NCBI GenBank assembly: GCA_029465975.1
Contig: CM055736.1
Coordinates: forward strand, 11,168,705 to 11,232,704
Length of the DNA stretch: 64,000 nt
Direction: 5' to 3'
Origin: Dallia pectoralis
Lineage: Eukaryota; Chordata; Actinopteri; Esociformes; Umbridae
The position numbers and the translations under genes were made by a program. The notes beneath the pieces were generated by a model that was not told where the DNA came from, made no database searches, and saw only the letters and a list, made by a program, of their open reading frames with translations. Shown here piece after piece: positions 1 through 14,320 of this stretch. Every line of letters begins with the position of its first letter. Within the stretch, counting starts at the first letter, position 1.

Positions 1-1020
1 TTGTCCTGTGCAGACCGTACCCTCATCAATAGTGTGGATCAGACAATGTTCAACAACTTCTCATTCGTTCATCCATTCGTTTATCCTTCGATGCGACCGA
101 TCCTCAATGACCTGTGATTATCAATCTGTCATCCATAACCTAGAAGCAACCTAGAAGCAACCAAGAAGCAACCTAAAAACAACCCAAAAGCAACCTAAAA
201 ACAACATCAACAATCTCGCAATCCGGAAACTATTTCGGGGTCCTACGTCCTGATTTATTCCACATTTTGTACTAAGCCTGGTTTAATAGGCCGGTGGAAC
301 AACAGGCGACTTCAGGACGAAGCAGGAATAAAGTCTGAATGGCCCGAGCAAATTCATCACCCACAACTTGTCAACAGTCTTTCACATACACTCTGTTATA
401 CAACCAAGATTTTAAAAACGATGTCAAGAAGTCACTACCTGTTCCCTCAAGATTCTGTGAAATATCGAGAATGTTGTAGTATTGTATCCCTATGATGTCT
501 TAATAGTGTTTGTTTTATTCTATTTAACATCTACTGAGAAAATACGTTACTTCTGAAAGTGTATCGGCAGTTTTAATGAACTGCCAAAGTTTACTCAGTG
601 CAAAAGAAACATAGTATGGTAAAATGTTTTTTATCCCGCCATGAAACAAGGGATTGTGGATCACATTCTGTTTGTACGTATTCACATTTAAGGCAATATC
701 TCACCAGTAGTTACATGTCTGCCTGGCGTGTCATACCAAATTGGGGTCAATTGTGTATCTGACCAAGATCTGGCATTTACTAAAATACTCAGATTAAACT
801 GACGGACAGTGGTGCTATAAGAACATAGATCCCCACCCTAAGAAGGATCCAATGTGTTTCAGGAACCCATAAAACCCAGATTTATGGATTATCCAGACTG
901 AAAAATCTTTAAAAAGCTATGTTTTTTTCTGATTAGTACCTCAAACAAAAAAAAACAGGCAGATATTTTGACTGCTTGATATTTTTTACTCGACTTCTAG
1001 AAACACAACTGCTCTCACAT
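1..1020. other. Non-coding, no feature recognised
   Basis: Only a short degenerate run of CAACCTAGAAG-type units at about 138-205. No reading frame or RNA gene is supported. Confidence 0.6.
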
Positions 1021-1495
1021 AACATGCCAGACATCAACTGACACGCCAGACATCAACTGACACGCCAGACATCAACTGACACGCCAGACATCAACTGACA
1101 CGCCAGACCCCACTGACACGCCAGACATCAACTGACATGCCAGACATCAACTGACATGCCAGACATCAACTGACATGCCAGACATCAACTGACATGCCAG
1201 ACATCAACTGACATGCCAGACATCAACTGACATGCCAGACATCAACTGACATGCCAGACATCAACTGACATGCCAGACATCACTGACATGCCAGACCCCA
1301 CTGACACGCCAGACCCCACTGACACGCCAGACATCAACTGACACGCCAGACATCAACTGACACGCCAGACATCAACTGACATGCCAGACCCCACTGACAT
1401 GCCAGACATCAACTGACATGCCAGACATCAACTGACAAGCCAGACATCAACTGACAAGCCAGACATCAACTGACATGCCAGACACCGCTGACATG
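1021..1495. repeat. 19-bp minisatellite
   Basis: About 25 copies of a unit reading ACATGCCAGACATCAACTG, with variants (ACACGCC; CCCCACTG in place of CATCAACTG). The variants are clustered, as expected from local duplication. No gene is seen around it. Confidence 0.97.
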
Positions 1496-3934
1496 GGAAT
1501 CAACCTGTATGTTATTGATATTTCAGTATTTCAGTGCTTAGATCCTGTCAGATTATCTCCATCATAGGGTAGTAGTTAGAGAACTAGGTAGAGTACTTGC
1601 TTTCAATATACAGGGAAACATTAATGTTAAATGTTCACATGGTACTGTACTTCATCATTGCACTTCAGTCGCTTTGTGAGTAATTGTGACTAAACGAATA
1701 TATACAAATCTATGATATAGATGACGCCTAGTTATTGCAGTGACATTCTTCATCCTGCACATGACTTGTGAATTCTGTAAATATGTTTACCGCCATGTTC
1801 GTGTTCATTTGTGAGTTTGTCGCTCAAAAAACTAAAACCGCCATCTTCCTGCTTCTATCTCTGCGTGTCTCTCTTCCTGCCGGTATCTCTTTCTATCCCC
1901 CACTCTTTCCTGCCTGTGCATACTCTGACCACCAGAACAGATATGTCATATAGTCATACGCTGGATGCCACTCTACTGCAGCTCGGTTTCTTCACTAGGC
2001 ACCCTTTCTACACTTTTCTAATAATTTGCCACATTGGGACAGGCTTCTGTGTGGACACCACAAACAGCTACTACAGCTTTTGAAAATTGCTGTTGGGGAC
2101 CCTAGTGCAATCGCTAATTAAACCGGTATAGAATAATATAACACCGGAAATATTTCATCAGACTTTATTGTTACAATAATGAATTTTATTGTGCATTTTG
2201 TGCCTAACTATTTGCTCAATTTTATGTGTGTCAGGTGCATTACATTAGCAGGGTATCAGTACCATTTGTCTCCAGTGGGGGCAGAACTATTGCATACAGA
2301 CTTACAGACTCATATTAGACTGCTTAACTCACTCCTCTGTATTCGGTTGTCTGCATGTTGCTCATCCTCAATCTCATACCGATCCTCTCACCCTCTGTCT
2401 TCAATGAGTGGTTGGTCAATGACTCAATTCTCCTGCCCAGAAAAGCACAGCTTCACAAGCATGTCACAGCCACTGTAGCAAGAGCAGATTATACAGGGAC
2501 AATATAAATTATATAATTACACAATATAAATAAGTCTGTAATGGTTTTGGTGTATTTTAGCACGGCACAGCGGTCAAATCCGCAGCCTGTGTTTGCACAT
2601 TTCTACTAAAGCAACAATATGCCTATATCTTTTACCAGTGTTTAATCCATGAAGCATGTCTTTATAAATGCATAGAAAATTGTTTTGTCATATTACATTA
2701 CATTCCTCTAGTGTAGTCCAGACTAGTCATACAGGGTCGAGGAAATGTTTAGTTGCACTTGGTGTTGAGCTGCATTTACTACCAATGACCACAGGAGGGA
2801 GATGTTGCACCACAAAGCTCTCTGCCGCTTACAGGAAATGATGATGTAAAGGCATACTGAAATTCCAGCAAACACGATACCGTGACTCACTGGAAGTGAC
2901 TCATAGCCGGAATGATTTGAATGTCTGACAACATCAGGGGTTAGTTGGGTAGAGCTCCTTACCAGTCTCAGATTTTAGACGTCATATATGTAAATTCATT
3001 TGTAAATAGGGAGTTATGGAAACAGGGCACTTTGAGATTGGACGCCATTCTGGTTGACGTCCTCCATTTACCATGTGACGGCAGATCAGGAAGTCATAGA
3101 GTAAGCTGGTTTGAATTATTACACAGGTTACTGCGACACATCTGTACATATGAGCACCCAGGCGCAGACACACACACGCGCACGCGCGCGCGCACACGCG
3201 CACACACGCACACACACACGGTTTCACCACTTAACCCTTACCCGAGCCTAAACATTAAACCCTAAATCCGACATGTAAGCCAGCTAAAGCATTTCGATAT
3301 GCTAGCACTTCTATCTGAATTTGTCGAACACATGGACTTTCACCTCAACAGGTGACACTGTCTGTCTGTCTGAACCCTGCTTGACCTCTGTATCACACTA
3401 TATCCAGGCAGACAGACAAATAAACAAACAAACAGTCACAACAGTGTCATTGTTTCAAACAATTGTGACCCGTTGACGGTCATGACTCATGAGTAACGGA
3501 AGACCAGGAATTGTAAGTGAATCAGTCTTCGATTTTCCCCCCAATGATAAATGTACATGCATCTCTTAACTGTGAAATAGCAGCAGGCCGTGCCCAATTG
3601 AATTAATGTGAATGTTTCTATTCAATCAAGACAGTGACGAATTCTGTGGATTAATAATTCCATGTGCACACCTAATAGGTCACACACACACACACACACA
3701 TAATGGAGCACAAGCTCACACACGCACACACGTACACACTTACAGAGACGTACACACATAGACCTGCTGTTCATAGAGCCAGGTAATTGTAGACGTCTTG
3801 TATGCGCGGCCATGAATTAAATGTAATGTATTAAATGTATTCATGTTGTACTGTAAACAATGGTTTTCCTCTGTTCTTTGTTTCACCTTTCTCTTATCTC
3901 ACCTCCGGTTACACAGCAAACACTGACACACCCC
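1496..3934. other. Non-coding interval
   Basis: Apart from CA/CG microsatellites at 3164-3221 and 3682-3701, nothing was recognised. The open frames here are short and have no conserved motif or splice context. Confidence 0.55.
3164..3221. repeat. CA/CG microsatellite
   Basis: Mixed CACACG and CGCGCG dinucleotides, potentially Z-DNA-forming. No gene is adjacent. Confidence 0.9.
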
Positions 3935-4600
3935 TAGATTTACACAGACACCAGGTTAACCATAGATTTACACAACACCGGGTTAACCATAGATGTACAC
4001 AACACCAGGTTAACCATAGATTTACACAACACCAGGTTACCATAGATTTACACAAATACCAGGTTAACCATAGATTTACACAAACACCAGGTTAACCATA
4101 GATTCACACAAATACCAGGTTAACCATAGATTCACACAAATACCAGGTTAACCATAGATTCACACAAATAACAGGTTAACCATAGATTCACACAAACACC
4201 AGGTTAACCATAGATTCACACAAATACCAGGCTAACCCCAGATTTACACCAGTGCCAGGCTAACCCCAGATTTACACCAGTGCCAGGCTAACCCCAGATT
4301 TACACCAGTGCCAGGCTAACCCCAGATTTACACCAGTGCCAGGCTAACCCCAGATTTACACCAGTGCCAGGCTAACCCCAGATTTACACCAGTGCCAGGC
4401 TAACCCCAGATTTACACTAGTGCCAGGCTAACCCCAAAAGTACACCAGTGCCAGGCAAACCCCAGATTTACACCAGTGCCAGGCTAACCCCAGATTTACA
4501 CCAGTGCTAGGCTAACCCCAGATTTACACCAGTGCCAGGCTAACCCCAGATTTACACGAGTGCCAGGCTAACCCCAGTTTTACACCAGTGCCAAGTTACC
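3935..4600. repeat. 28-bp minisatellite with two subfamilies
   Basis: About 23 copies. Up to about 4230 the unit contains CCAGGTTAACCATAGAT; after that it contains GCCAGGCTAACCCCAGATTT. The switch is abrupt, so each half was homogenised separately. Confidence 0.97.
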
Positions 4601-5235
4601 ACATGAACACTGCAATCTAACCGGTATTAGGTGAACCATATATTTTCAGCAGCACTGAGTCTAACCCTTCAGTCACGACCATATCAGGTGAATCCTGAAA
4701 GTATCATCTAACTGACGTGAGCAGTGTGGTTTTTTAAGTGGTAGTTCATTTCGCCCAGTTTGTTTTTGTGTATCCATGAGGGGTCCTGAGGTTATGAGCT
4801 GTCAGCCTGGTCTTCAACTAGGCTACTAACTGTACATGCAAGAGTTTATGTGAGCAGTGTTTTACACGCCCAGCATCCTGCGTTGGTCACTGATACAGGT
4901 CTCGTCTTTGTAATTGGATTTGTTGATTAGAATGGGCCAATTGGCTAATAAAGCGGGACTAGCATGGCTGCACTGTCACGGTAGGGAGTGGAAAAAGAGC
5001 AAACATGAAGGCAGAGCTGGAGAGAGAGAGATACAGAGAGACAGAGAGAGAGCGGGTCAGAGAGTTTGAACATAATTAGATTATCCATATAGAGCTAAAC
5101 ACAGGAAGACAGATGTGTTAATCTGATGCCAATGTCCTAATGCCTCACTACATTGTCTTAAGATGGGAGAGGACGTCCTGGCTTCACTAGCGTCAACCGT
5201 AAACTGAACGGAATCAACCTGATGGTTCAAACGAG

Positions 5236-5345
5236 GCTATCAGAATCAGAATTGGTCTTTATTCGCCATGAATGTGTGAACATACAAGGGATTTACTTTG
5301 GCAGGAAGGTGCTTACATGCAACATATGAATAGAACAATATAAAT
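5236..5345 (-). mobile_element. LINE 3' tail fragment
   Basis: ATCAGAATCAGAATTGGTC followed by TTTATTCGCC...ACAAGGGATTTACTTTGG is the reverse complement of a very common fish LINE 3'UTR. Recognition is from memory. Confidence 0.5.
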
Positions 5346-5398
5346 TATACTAAGAGGGTGAGGGGCAGAAGGATAGTCCTATAGACAGTAATGTAACA

Positions 5399-5429
5399 GC
5401 GCACGCACACGCACACGCACGCGCACACA

Positions 5430-5469
<40 letters not shown>
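5399..5469. repeat. CA/CG microsatellite
   Basis: CACGCACACG units passing into pure CA. It sits just right of the LINE tail at 5236-5345. Confidence 0.9.
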
Positions 5470-5470
<1 letters not shown>

Positions 5471-7620
5471 GCAGTGGACAGGGCTTTTGAAGACGTTGAA
5501 CCTGAGGTCATAATCGTGATGCGTGTGTGTGTGTGATGAAACCTCAGAATATCATTGGTATGCAGTCCCCATGAGAACACAGAAACTGTCAACCAGGCAG
5601 ACATTCTCACATGCTCAGTAAACACACAGGTTGACACGGACTCTGTTGCAACATGGGAACTTACTATTGCCAGTAGCGTCACTGGATTAACACATTTTAT
5701 TGCAAAACATTTGATCCCGAGTTCTGTTCTGGGAAATCTCAGATGTGTATTATAGCTATGTGATAGCACTTTGGGTGGTAAGATTCATGTAACAGCTAAT
5801 GAAACTGAGAGGAGTCCAGTTTAATAGGTTCCACACAACTTGCAAAGTCATCAAAAAAATGTTTTTTTGGGCCAAGGCATTTCAAACATGACATAAAGCG
5901 CAACGAGGACACATGCTGTATTATTACATATCATAAAAGTGCTATAGCACATCAGCTATATTGTCAACCACTGATCAAACTTAAAATGGGTTGGTTGTCA
6001 GCAAAGCGCTGTATATCACTGTATATGTTCCGTTGACCGAAAAATACTGGTGATAGCGTTTGCTCACATAATCCTGGCAGACATAATTGTGGACCTTCCT
6101 CGGGTCTCCAGACAGGGATCTTGTGATCTGAGGGATATAACAGATTTATTTGCAGTGTTCCACCCGGCCGAAACCTGTTTACTGGGCTGCCTGCAGTTCT
6201 AATTCAAATGCTTACCTGAGCTCGGTTCCACAGTCAGAATAGTGTTGGGTTCCAATGTTCTAACCCTGCAGTGGGCCCATGAAAGGATTTGTAATCGGAC
6301 TCCCCAGATTACATATCATATAGTAAATCCTTCAATCTCCTCCTGACTTATTAGAAAACAACACTCCTGGCGTCTCTTCCTCTCTTTGTAGGGGTGTTCA
6401 CAGGACCACAGGTATCTGACTGTGTGAGTTCTCTTCCACTTAACAACCGTTGGCCGACACGACGGCAGTCTGAGAGAAACATGTCGGTTGGCAGCAGGTG
6501 GGCAGTAAGAAATAGGTTTCTACAAGATTGTTTTGCAAATGCCCACTAGGGATAATGCCGTTTTAGACTTAGTGGTTAAGTTTAGAGGAAAATGTATAAT
6601 TGTTAGGGTATGGTTCAGGTTAAGGGCTAAGGAATAGTGAGAATCTGGTCTCTACTAGAATAGAAAGTCAAAATCAATTGTGTGTTCGTGTGCGTGTGCT
6701 CTGGCCAAATGCACACAGTATAATGCAGAGTTGCCACCAGGGAATGTCTTCATTGTCAGTTGTCAGTTGTTTCTGCCAGGCTTTTGACTACGGCTACTAT
6801 TACTGCTACACACACACTAAACACACACACATTTATTGAAAGCCATTCACAATCTAGCACAAAGCACCGGCGCAGGAAATATAATCCGGTATTGGATGGG
6901 GATCAGGTGGCTTACGTTATTGGACTGGAATATGAACACAGATTTTAAATGAAAATGTATATCTCACACATACTTTATTTGTTTTATAGAACAACTGTCA
7001 CTACTGCCTCATTACCCAATAAAGTGGTCGCATCTCCCCTTGGTACCACTCATTCATATTAAACCAAATGCATCCAGGCAGATAGGAAGAGATTGATATC
7101 TAAGAGCTTAAACTAAACATGGTGACTTAAAGTACTTGTATGAAAAGCAATCAAATATCCCTTTTTATGGTGGTTAGTTAAAGACTGTCCAAATAAGTCA
7201 AGAATGCATTGATATGATATTTGATAGCTGTGGCTTACTTGATAGTAGACATTTTGAAATGCTAACCAGTGGTCCGATTTAAATGTGATAAACGTGATAT
7301 GCCCAAAGTGTTTCATCGAAGCTGTTCCAGTTGGTATTGACGATGTCTGTATTTTTTAGACCGGTCAAGCATTAATCTGTCAATTGAAAACATGCCAATC
7401 AACAGCTAGATAACACACATCTAGATCTGAGTCTTGAGCCAATAGCACCCAGCAGGTAGCAGGTAGTACTGTGTGAACTCAAGTAATCTGCAAGCTGCCT
7501 CAACTTCATGTATTTCAACCTGGACCGTGGATTGGGATAAAGGCCATACTCAGTAAGTGACTGTGTAAACACACCCTGACATTGCATATATATATATATA
7601 TATATATTATTCATTTATAT
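5470..7620. other. Non-coding interval
   Basis: Unique-looking AT-rich sequence, with an (AT)n run at about 7585-7606 at its end. No gene was seen. Confidence 0.55.
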
Positions 7621-7680
7621 ATTTAATCTTTATTTAATCAGGTAGGCCGATTGAGAACAAATTCTCATTTGCAACAGCGG
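7621..7680 (-). mobile_element. SINE/LINE 3' tail
   Basis: Read on the minus strand it has GCAAATGAGAATTTGTTCTC, then CAATCGGCCTACCTG and TTAAATAAAG. This matches the LINE tails at 36711-36785 (minus) and 55026-55110 (plus). It directly follows, in minus orientation, the tRNA-like units starting at 7681. Confidence 0.75.
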
Positions 7681-7703
7681 ATTGGACCCAGGACATCATA
7701 CAC

Positions 7704-7744
<41 letters not shown>

Positions 7745-8254
7745 ACCACTGAGCTACTAACTCCTCTAATAGAAAACCAGGACATCATACACACATGCAG
7801 GCACTCTACCACTGAGCTACTAACTCCTCTAATAGGAACCCAGGACATCATACACACACGCACTCTACCACTGAGCTACTAACTCCTCTAATAGGAACCC
7901 AGGACATCATACACACACGCACACACACACACACACACTCTACCACTGAGCTACTAACTCCTCTAATAGAAAACCAGGACATCATACACACATGCAGGCA
8001 CTCTACCACTGAGCTACTAACTCCTCCAATAGGAACCCAGGACATCATACACACACGCACTCTACCACTGAGCTACTAACTCCTCTAATAGGAACCCAGG
8101 ACATCATACACACATGCAGGCACTCTACCACTGAGCTACTAACTCCTCTAATAGGAACCCAGGACATCATACACACACGCACACACACACACACACACAC
8201 ACTCTACCACTGAGCTACTAACTCCTCCAATAGGAACCCAGGACATCATACACG

Positions 8255-8290
<36 letters not shown>

Positions 8291-8401
8291 ACCACTGAGC
8301 TACCAACTCCACCAATAGGAACCCAGGACATCATACACACACACACACACTCTACCACTGAGCTACTAACTCCTCCAATAGGAACCCAGGACATCATACA
8401 C

Positions 8402-8470
<69 letters not shown>

Positions 8471-9060
8471 ACCACTGAGCTACTAACTCCTCTAATAGGA
8501 ACCCAGGACATCATACACACATGCAGGCACTCTACCACTGAGCTACTAACTCCTCTAATAGAAAACCAGGACATCATACACACACACACACACACTCTAC
8601 CACTGAGCTACTAACTCCTCTAATAGGAACCCAGGACATCATACACACATGCAGGCACTCTACCACTGAGCTACTAACTCCTCTAATAGAAAACCAGGAC
8701 ATCATACACACATGCAGGCACTCTACCGGTGAGCTACTAACTCCTCTAATAGGAACCCAGGACATCATACACACATGCAGGCACTCTACCACTGAGCTAC
8801 TAACTCCTCTAATAGAAAACCAGGACATCATACACACACACACACACTCTACCACTGAGCTACTAACTCCTCTAATAGAAAACCAGGACATCATACACAC
8901 ACACACACACACTCTACCACTGAGCTACTAACTCCTCCAATAGGAACCAAGGACATCATACACACACGCAGGCACTCTACCACTGAGCTACTAACTCCTC
9001 CAATAGGAACCCATGACATCATACACACACGCAGGCACTCTACCACTCTTCGCACGCACT
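7681..9060 (-). repeat. 20-copy array of a tRNA-like SINE head
   Basis: Unit of about 60 bp plus a variable CA/GT run, 20 copies (CTCTACC starts at 7741, 7803, 7863 and so on to 9039). On the minus strand each unit carries TAGCTCAGTGGTAGAG (tRNA A box) and GTCCTGGGTTCCTATT; the unit next to the tail has GGGTCCAATCC, a good B box. Similarity to tRNA-Ala is from memory. The GT run sits where the anticodon arm would be. Confidence 0.85.
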
Positions 9061-9349
9061 CTTCCTCCATAAATAACAGGCAATGGCAGACTGGTTATCT
9101 GTCGCGTGTCAACACGGGAAGTGTGTTAGTGTTAACCATTAACAATGATTTGCTGTGATGGATGGGTGTGTGTGTGTGTGTGTGTGTGTGGAGTAGATAT
9201 CTGGGTAAGTGGATTTGTGTCTAGGTCTTTTTTCTTGTACGGGAAGCTTGCTGATTCATATAATCGTGTGAGCTGAAGCGGAGACAGTGAGAGGGATCAA
9301 GTGAATGGTTTCTAATGTACGGGGCGGCAGTGGGTGAATGTGACGCAGG

Positions 9350-9412
9350 ATCTGTAAAGCGCTTTGGATAAAAGCGCTATATAAAAGCGCAGCATTTTAC
9401 ATTTACATTTAT
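9350..9412 (+). mobile_element. Retroposon tail fragment
   Basis: Contains GTAAAGCGCTTTGGATAAAA then GCGCTATATAAA, a 3' motif common to many fish SINE/LINE families, followed by TTTACATTTA repeats. No coding part is seen. Confidence 0.5.
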
Positions 9413-12400
9413 GTTATTCAGGTGAGCCCCGACACACCGGAGGAGTATGTAGCTGTAATGAAGACGATGTATTTGATGTCCTGCTGGGGCTGTTGGTTTG
9501 TGCTTCCACAGAGTCAGACTGAGTCGTAACCCCTCAGTGGGATGTGAGCAAACTCACGTCCACCTGAAAACACTCCACCCACCCTCCCTCCAATCGGAAA
9601 ACCCTTCTGCCTCTTTCTCATTCAATCTCGCTCCCTCCCTCCCTCCATCCCTTTTCTCGTTCCTTTCCACCTCACCACATCCTCCTAACCATTGCTCCAT
9701 GGTGACTTTATAATTAGTCCCAGACTGATGGGAAGCGATGTGTGCACGCTCACATACGCCAGATTGGCACGAGGCTTAGCAACTAGCGCTGAGAGAGATA
9801 GGAGAGAGTATGGTTTATGCAATAGAAATAAGCCACGAGCCTAAAATTTCAAATGCATGATGCAAACACTCTGAGACACGTCTTTTTCTCTGCAACTCTA
9901 CCAACAAGGCCATAGCATCGCGGAATTGCCTCATCACTGTTGATGTTGAGACTAAGGTTTTGTATATCATTCCACTGAGTGGAAAGACTTGCTGCCTTTG
10001 CAGAAAAGCTGAGTCATTGTGCGTTAGCTAGGAATCCCTCAGAGGGCAGATACGAAGACACGCCAGGGGAGACGTCCATGAGTCAGCAATGTTAGTTTAT
10101 TATTCGCTAATGATTAATGCAAAACAGCAATATCAAAATAAATACATTATAAAATTCACCTCGGAATTAGTATGGTTCTATGAGTAACCCTTCTGTGCTC
10201 TTCTAAAGACACGATTGCAGGCCACTAGTCACGACCACACCCACTTACATCCTGGAAATTAGAGGCTTTGGGAATACATCTAAGGTCAAGCTAACTTCCC
10301 ATCCACACCTCTTTTTTGCAGCAGCCAACTATAAACTTCACGAGAAATCCACGAGATTACCCAAACCTGTATGCTAATGACATGTTGTAATATTCCCATC
10401 GAAAAGACTGAGCAAGGATTAACGCTGGGATATTACACAAACCCCTGCTCTCTCTGAAACAGGAGTAGAAACCAAAAGACCAGAAGTAAAAAGCATTTCA
10501 CAGGTCATCTTAGACATTGCTTGAATACATTCATGGCTTCATTTCTTGAAATGCAAATATTACCCTTTCTTCTTCTGCACATTTACTGCATGTGTTATGG
10601 ATTTGAACTCCTACTTTGAGACAGACACTCTTTCTCCACAGTATCTGTCTTATAAAATGCCAGAAAACAATTCTTAAACAAGGACATGTTGTCTTTAATA
10701 GGCTATGAGTTTGTCTTGGCTACAGCAGTCACCTAATGACTGTGTCGAGGCTGCAGTGACCAGACCTGTTACGTTATAATAATTGACCATTAAATTGTTG
10801 TCTCAGACTGGGATTTAGCGAAAATCTAGTTAGCTAGTTAAACTTGTAGTAACATGACCGAAGACTGACCCAGCCTGTGCCCTGTGATCACGTATCTTAA
10901 ATGTCCATCTATCTGGCTAGTCGCTCCCGCCAAATGAACTGCAGGATGCCTGCACAGAACTTATGATTGGCGGTGATACGCTTGAAACACGGTAAGATAA
11001 CATTTCAAAAACAGCTAGGAAACGTGAATGGAGTTCGACTTAGACTTTCATCTACCGAACCAGCCGCAGAAAACACCCAAACATAGAAACAGCTTTATGA
11101 AAACATGAATTTGAATTTAGAATTGTTCGGTAAGGGTAAAATATTGTAACACAGGAAAGAGCCCAACCTCACTTGGTTCTGCATGTTAACAGCGTATTAT
11201 ATATATCGGTGTGTCGAACAGTGTACAGTGAATATACCATTACATCAGAACTGCTCTATTCCAGCTCCAGTATGAACATCACTCGTTGTACATTCACAGT
11301 GATAATCGTTAAAGATTTCAACACAAAGACACTTTCAAAGAGCATCTGACAAAGAGAGCGATAAATGAAAAGGAGTGGCTTGGTGACCGGGTCTCATTAC
11401 ACATCCAGTTACAGACAATTACAGACAATTACAGGCTCGTCACAGGCCTCGTGAGTATTTGCTGTGTGAGTGTTATTGTGTGTGTGTGTGTGTGTGTTTT
11501 TGTATTGAGACTTAAGTTATAAAGCCATAAGGACTGTTTACAACACGATGACTGGTGGTCACAAGGACACATAACGACACCATCTTCTAGGCGCGTGTGT
11601 GAGCCTGTGCAAACCAAATATATTTTAGTTGATTGACTCTTTGGCCTAAGTTAAAGGTCCCGTAAAGGACAGGATAAGCAAAAGCCTAGGTAACATAATA
11701 AACTGTACTGCAGAACTGAGTTTGCCCGACAGATAAGGTGATCTGTGTCTGTCCAATTAGCAAATTTTGCATATTCCCGATGCATTAATGGGACCACTTC
11801 TAAACCGACCCAAAGAAATGTTTGTAGATCAATCAGAAAAGTTTTGGAGATTGTCTGGTCGATTCCGATACGGCTTTGACTGACTCAAAATATGACACAA
11901 TGTAGTAGGTAAAATAGAGTACTCAGTTATTTTAGTAAGTACAATTAAACATTATTGAATAATAGAAGTGAAGTAAACATGACATAAAATAAAACAAGAA
12001 GAAGCTAGTGTTTATAGTACCCAGGGTGCAGCGGTGAGAAATCCTATGTGCATCGGTGGTGTGTGTGTGTGTGTGTGAGCTCCATCTGTGTACGTTGATG
12101 TACGTTGTACGTGATGAAAGCGAGTCCATGGAGAATGTGTTGTTGACTTTGTACATTGTGAGGGTGTAGATGGGGAGTAGATGAGCTGAAGTGTGAGAGT
12201 GTGTTTTGGCACTGTGGTGCAGATGTGCTGATCTAACAGCCTGATTGTCTGAGGGCAGCAATTATATTACACTCGTCTTGGTAGCGATGCTGTTATTCAT
12301 TGTTGTTCAGCTGTCCGGAGTTGTCGAGGTGCTATTATGCAGTCTTAATTTTTGTTCCCCCGATTGCTAGTCCTAGGATTCAACAGTTCATATGCAGATT

Positions 12401-13974
12401 CAACCTGAAAACACTGCTGACCGGAAGGACAAATCGAATTTGCAAAACGTACTAAAGAGACTAAAATATTGAAATGCACGACACAAGATGAATGGTCCAT
12501 TATATACAACACCTATCAAGATACCCTGTCATGGTCGCCTTTCCTATGTTTGGGCTATTTGTTGCTACTGAATTTCTAGGTTGTACAATAAAAGTCAAGT
12601 GAACTTATTACAGGACTACATCATGGACTAAATTTATTTTCCTAAGATTATTTTTAAAGATGATTCGTGTAAAATGTCACTAGATTTTACAGTCTCTGAT
12701 CTTAGTTATAGTTTTCCTTTGCAAATCTATACAGAGAAAATAATTGCATCAAGCGAACAAACTAGTGCAAAGAAAGCTATTGACCATGTTCACTGTGTGG
12801 TTTAGCATTGCATTAACTAATGCCATTGTCGCTACTGCTACTGGAAACCCAACCTAAATGACAATGACAACAAGATATGTTCTTTTATTCCATGACTGCT
12901 GACACATGTCCCTTGAATGGTCCGATATTCGAAAAACGATAAAAACACTTGAGACTTGAAACTCACAGCGCATTCACCAAACCCAACATTAACTGCCATA
13001 CAAGTCAAGCTTTATAGGAGTATATAAATATACCCAAAAGTCACGCAAAGCATAAAATGCTATGAAACGGAGCTACTGAATACTCATTGAACACTCGTAA
13101 TAAGAAGAAAACCCTCTTAAGTTTAAACTGTAACTTGTGTCTGAGGAGAATGCTGAAGTATAAGTGAAATAAATACACAAATCCCATAATTGTTCATCTT
13201 GTGAGGTGTTTGGCACTGTAGTTCACCAACACTTAAAATGTAGGCCAACAAAGACAAAAGGGGCAAAAAGTGTTTTAAACAGGCATCTGGTTCACAAGGG
13301 CTAGGGTTAGAGCCTCAGAAACCATCCATGGTTTAACATATGCTCAATTCTACAAAAAAAAAATATATTATAAATATATATTACCTCAAGTTCATATAAC
13401 TGTCCTGCCTGAGTTGATGCATACCGATTGAGTACAGAAAACACAGGGTGACACAGTAGCCAGATCAAGTCCAAACAAGAGTCCCAGCAGCTCAGGTGTG
13501 GCTGTACTCTCAGTCCCAATTGTCATACAGTGTTACAAATGTCATTAGATTGTTGTTCGTCTTCCTCACCCTCATCCAACTCCTCTCATTCTTCCTCTAC
13601 ACCTCTCTGATTTTGTCATCCATTGTTCCAAACCACAGCTGTCCTTTTCTTCTCATGCCATCGTCCTGACTGCTGTTTGACCATTTGTGCTTGTTAGCAT
13701 TGTCACCTCGACTACTGTTTGTTGATAGGGATTGCATTGGGATGACTGGAGTATGGTTGATGAATGCTAATGTTTTCTACATGACAACATGGCGACAATT
13801 GTGCTTTGAAATGAGAGATTTGCAAAAAATTGAGCACGGAACAGATGTTTGTGTAAAATGGGGTGGAAGGTGCTTATGGGTTGAAGTAAATAGGGTTCCT
13901 TCAAGAAGTAATTAAAATGGTTAATATTTGTATATTGTATTTGTCATGTGCTGTGTTTACAACAGTTCCAGAGG
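9413..13974. other. Non-coding interval
   Basis: Unique-looking sequence with short GT runs near 11477 and 12059. No exon with a recognisable product was found on either strand. In mammals the side of PFKFB3 away from RBM17 leads to PRKCQ, so this may be regulatory intergenic DNA. Confidence 0.5.
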
Positions 13975-14090
13975 GCGAAAGAGAAATGCTTTATTGTCAT
14001 GGGAAACAAGTATTTACATTGCCAAAGCAAATAAAGCATAAGTAAAGTTAACGAAAGAACACAGTTTAAACTTTAAAAAGTTAACACTGC
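13975..14090 (-). mobile_element. Retroelement tail fragment
   Basis: TGCTTTATTGTCATGGGAAA then ACATTGCCAAAGCAAATAA is a repeat familiar from salmonid-type genomes. It has no coding capacity. Confidence 0.45.
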
Positions 14091-14319
14091 TCAGCATTTC
14101 TTGGTTGTCATGACTCGGCTTTCTGCACCATCCCGTCTGTCATTGGTGGCACAGAATAATCTGTCTATTTTTGGAACACTGGCTTAGCAAAATTAGTTAA
14201 GCCACCCGTTCTAATATAAATGACTCAACAGCTCCCAGAGAGATGATGACAGGCACAGATGCACGCACACGTGTGCATTCACAGACATGCATGCAGATGT
14301 GTCTGTGTGACTCATGCAC

Positions 14320-14320
14320 A

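Noticed and set aside
7681..9060. Looks like a repeat-spacer (CRISPR-like) array
   Set aside because: The genome is eukaryotic, and the 'spacers' are CA runs and near-identical sequence; it is a tRNA-like minisatellite.
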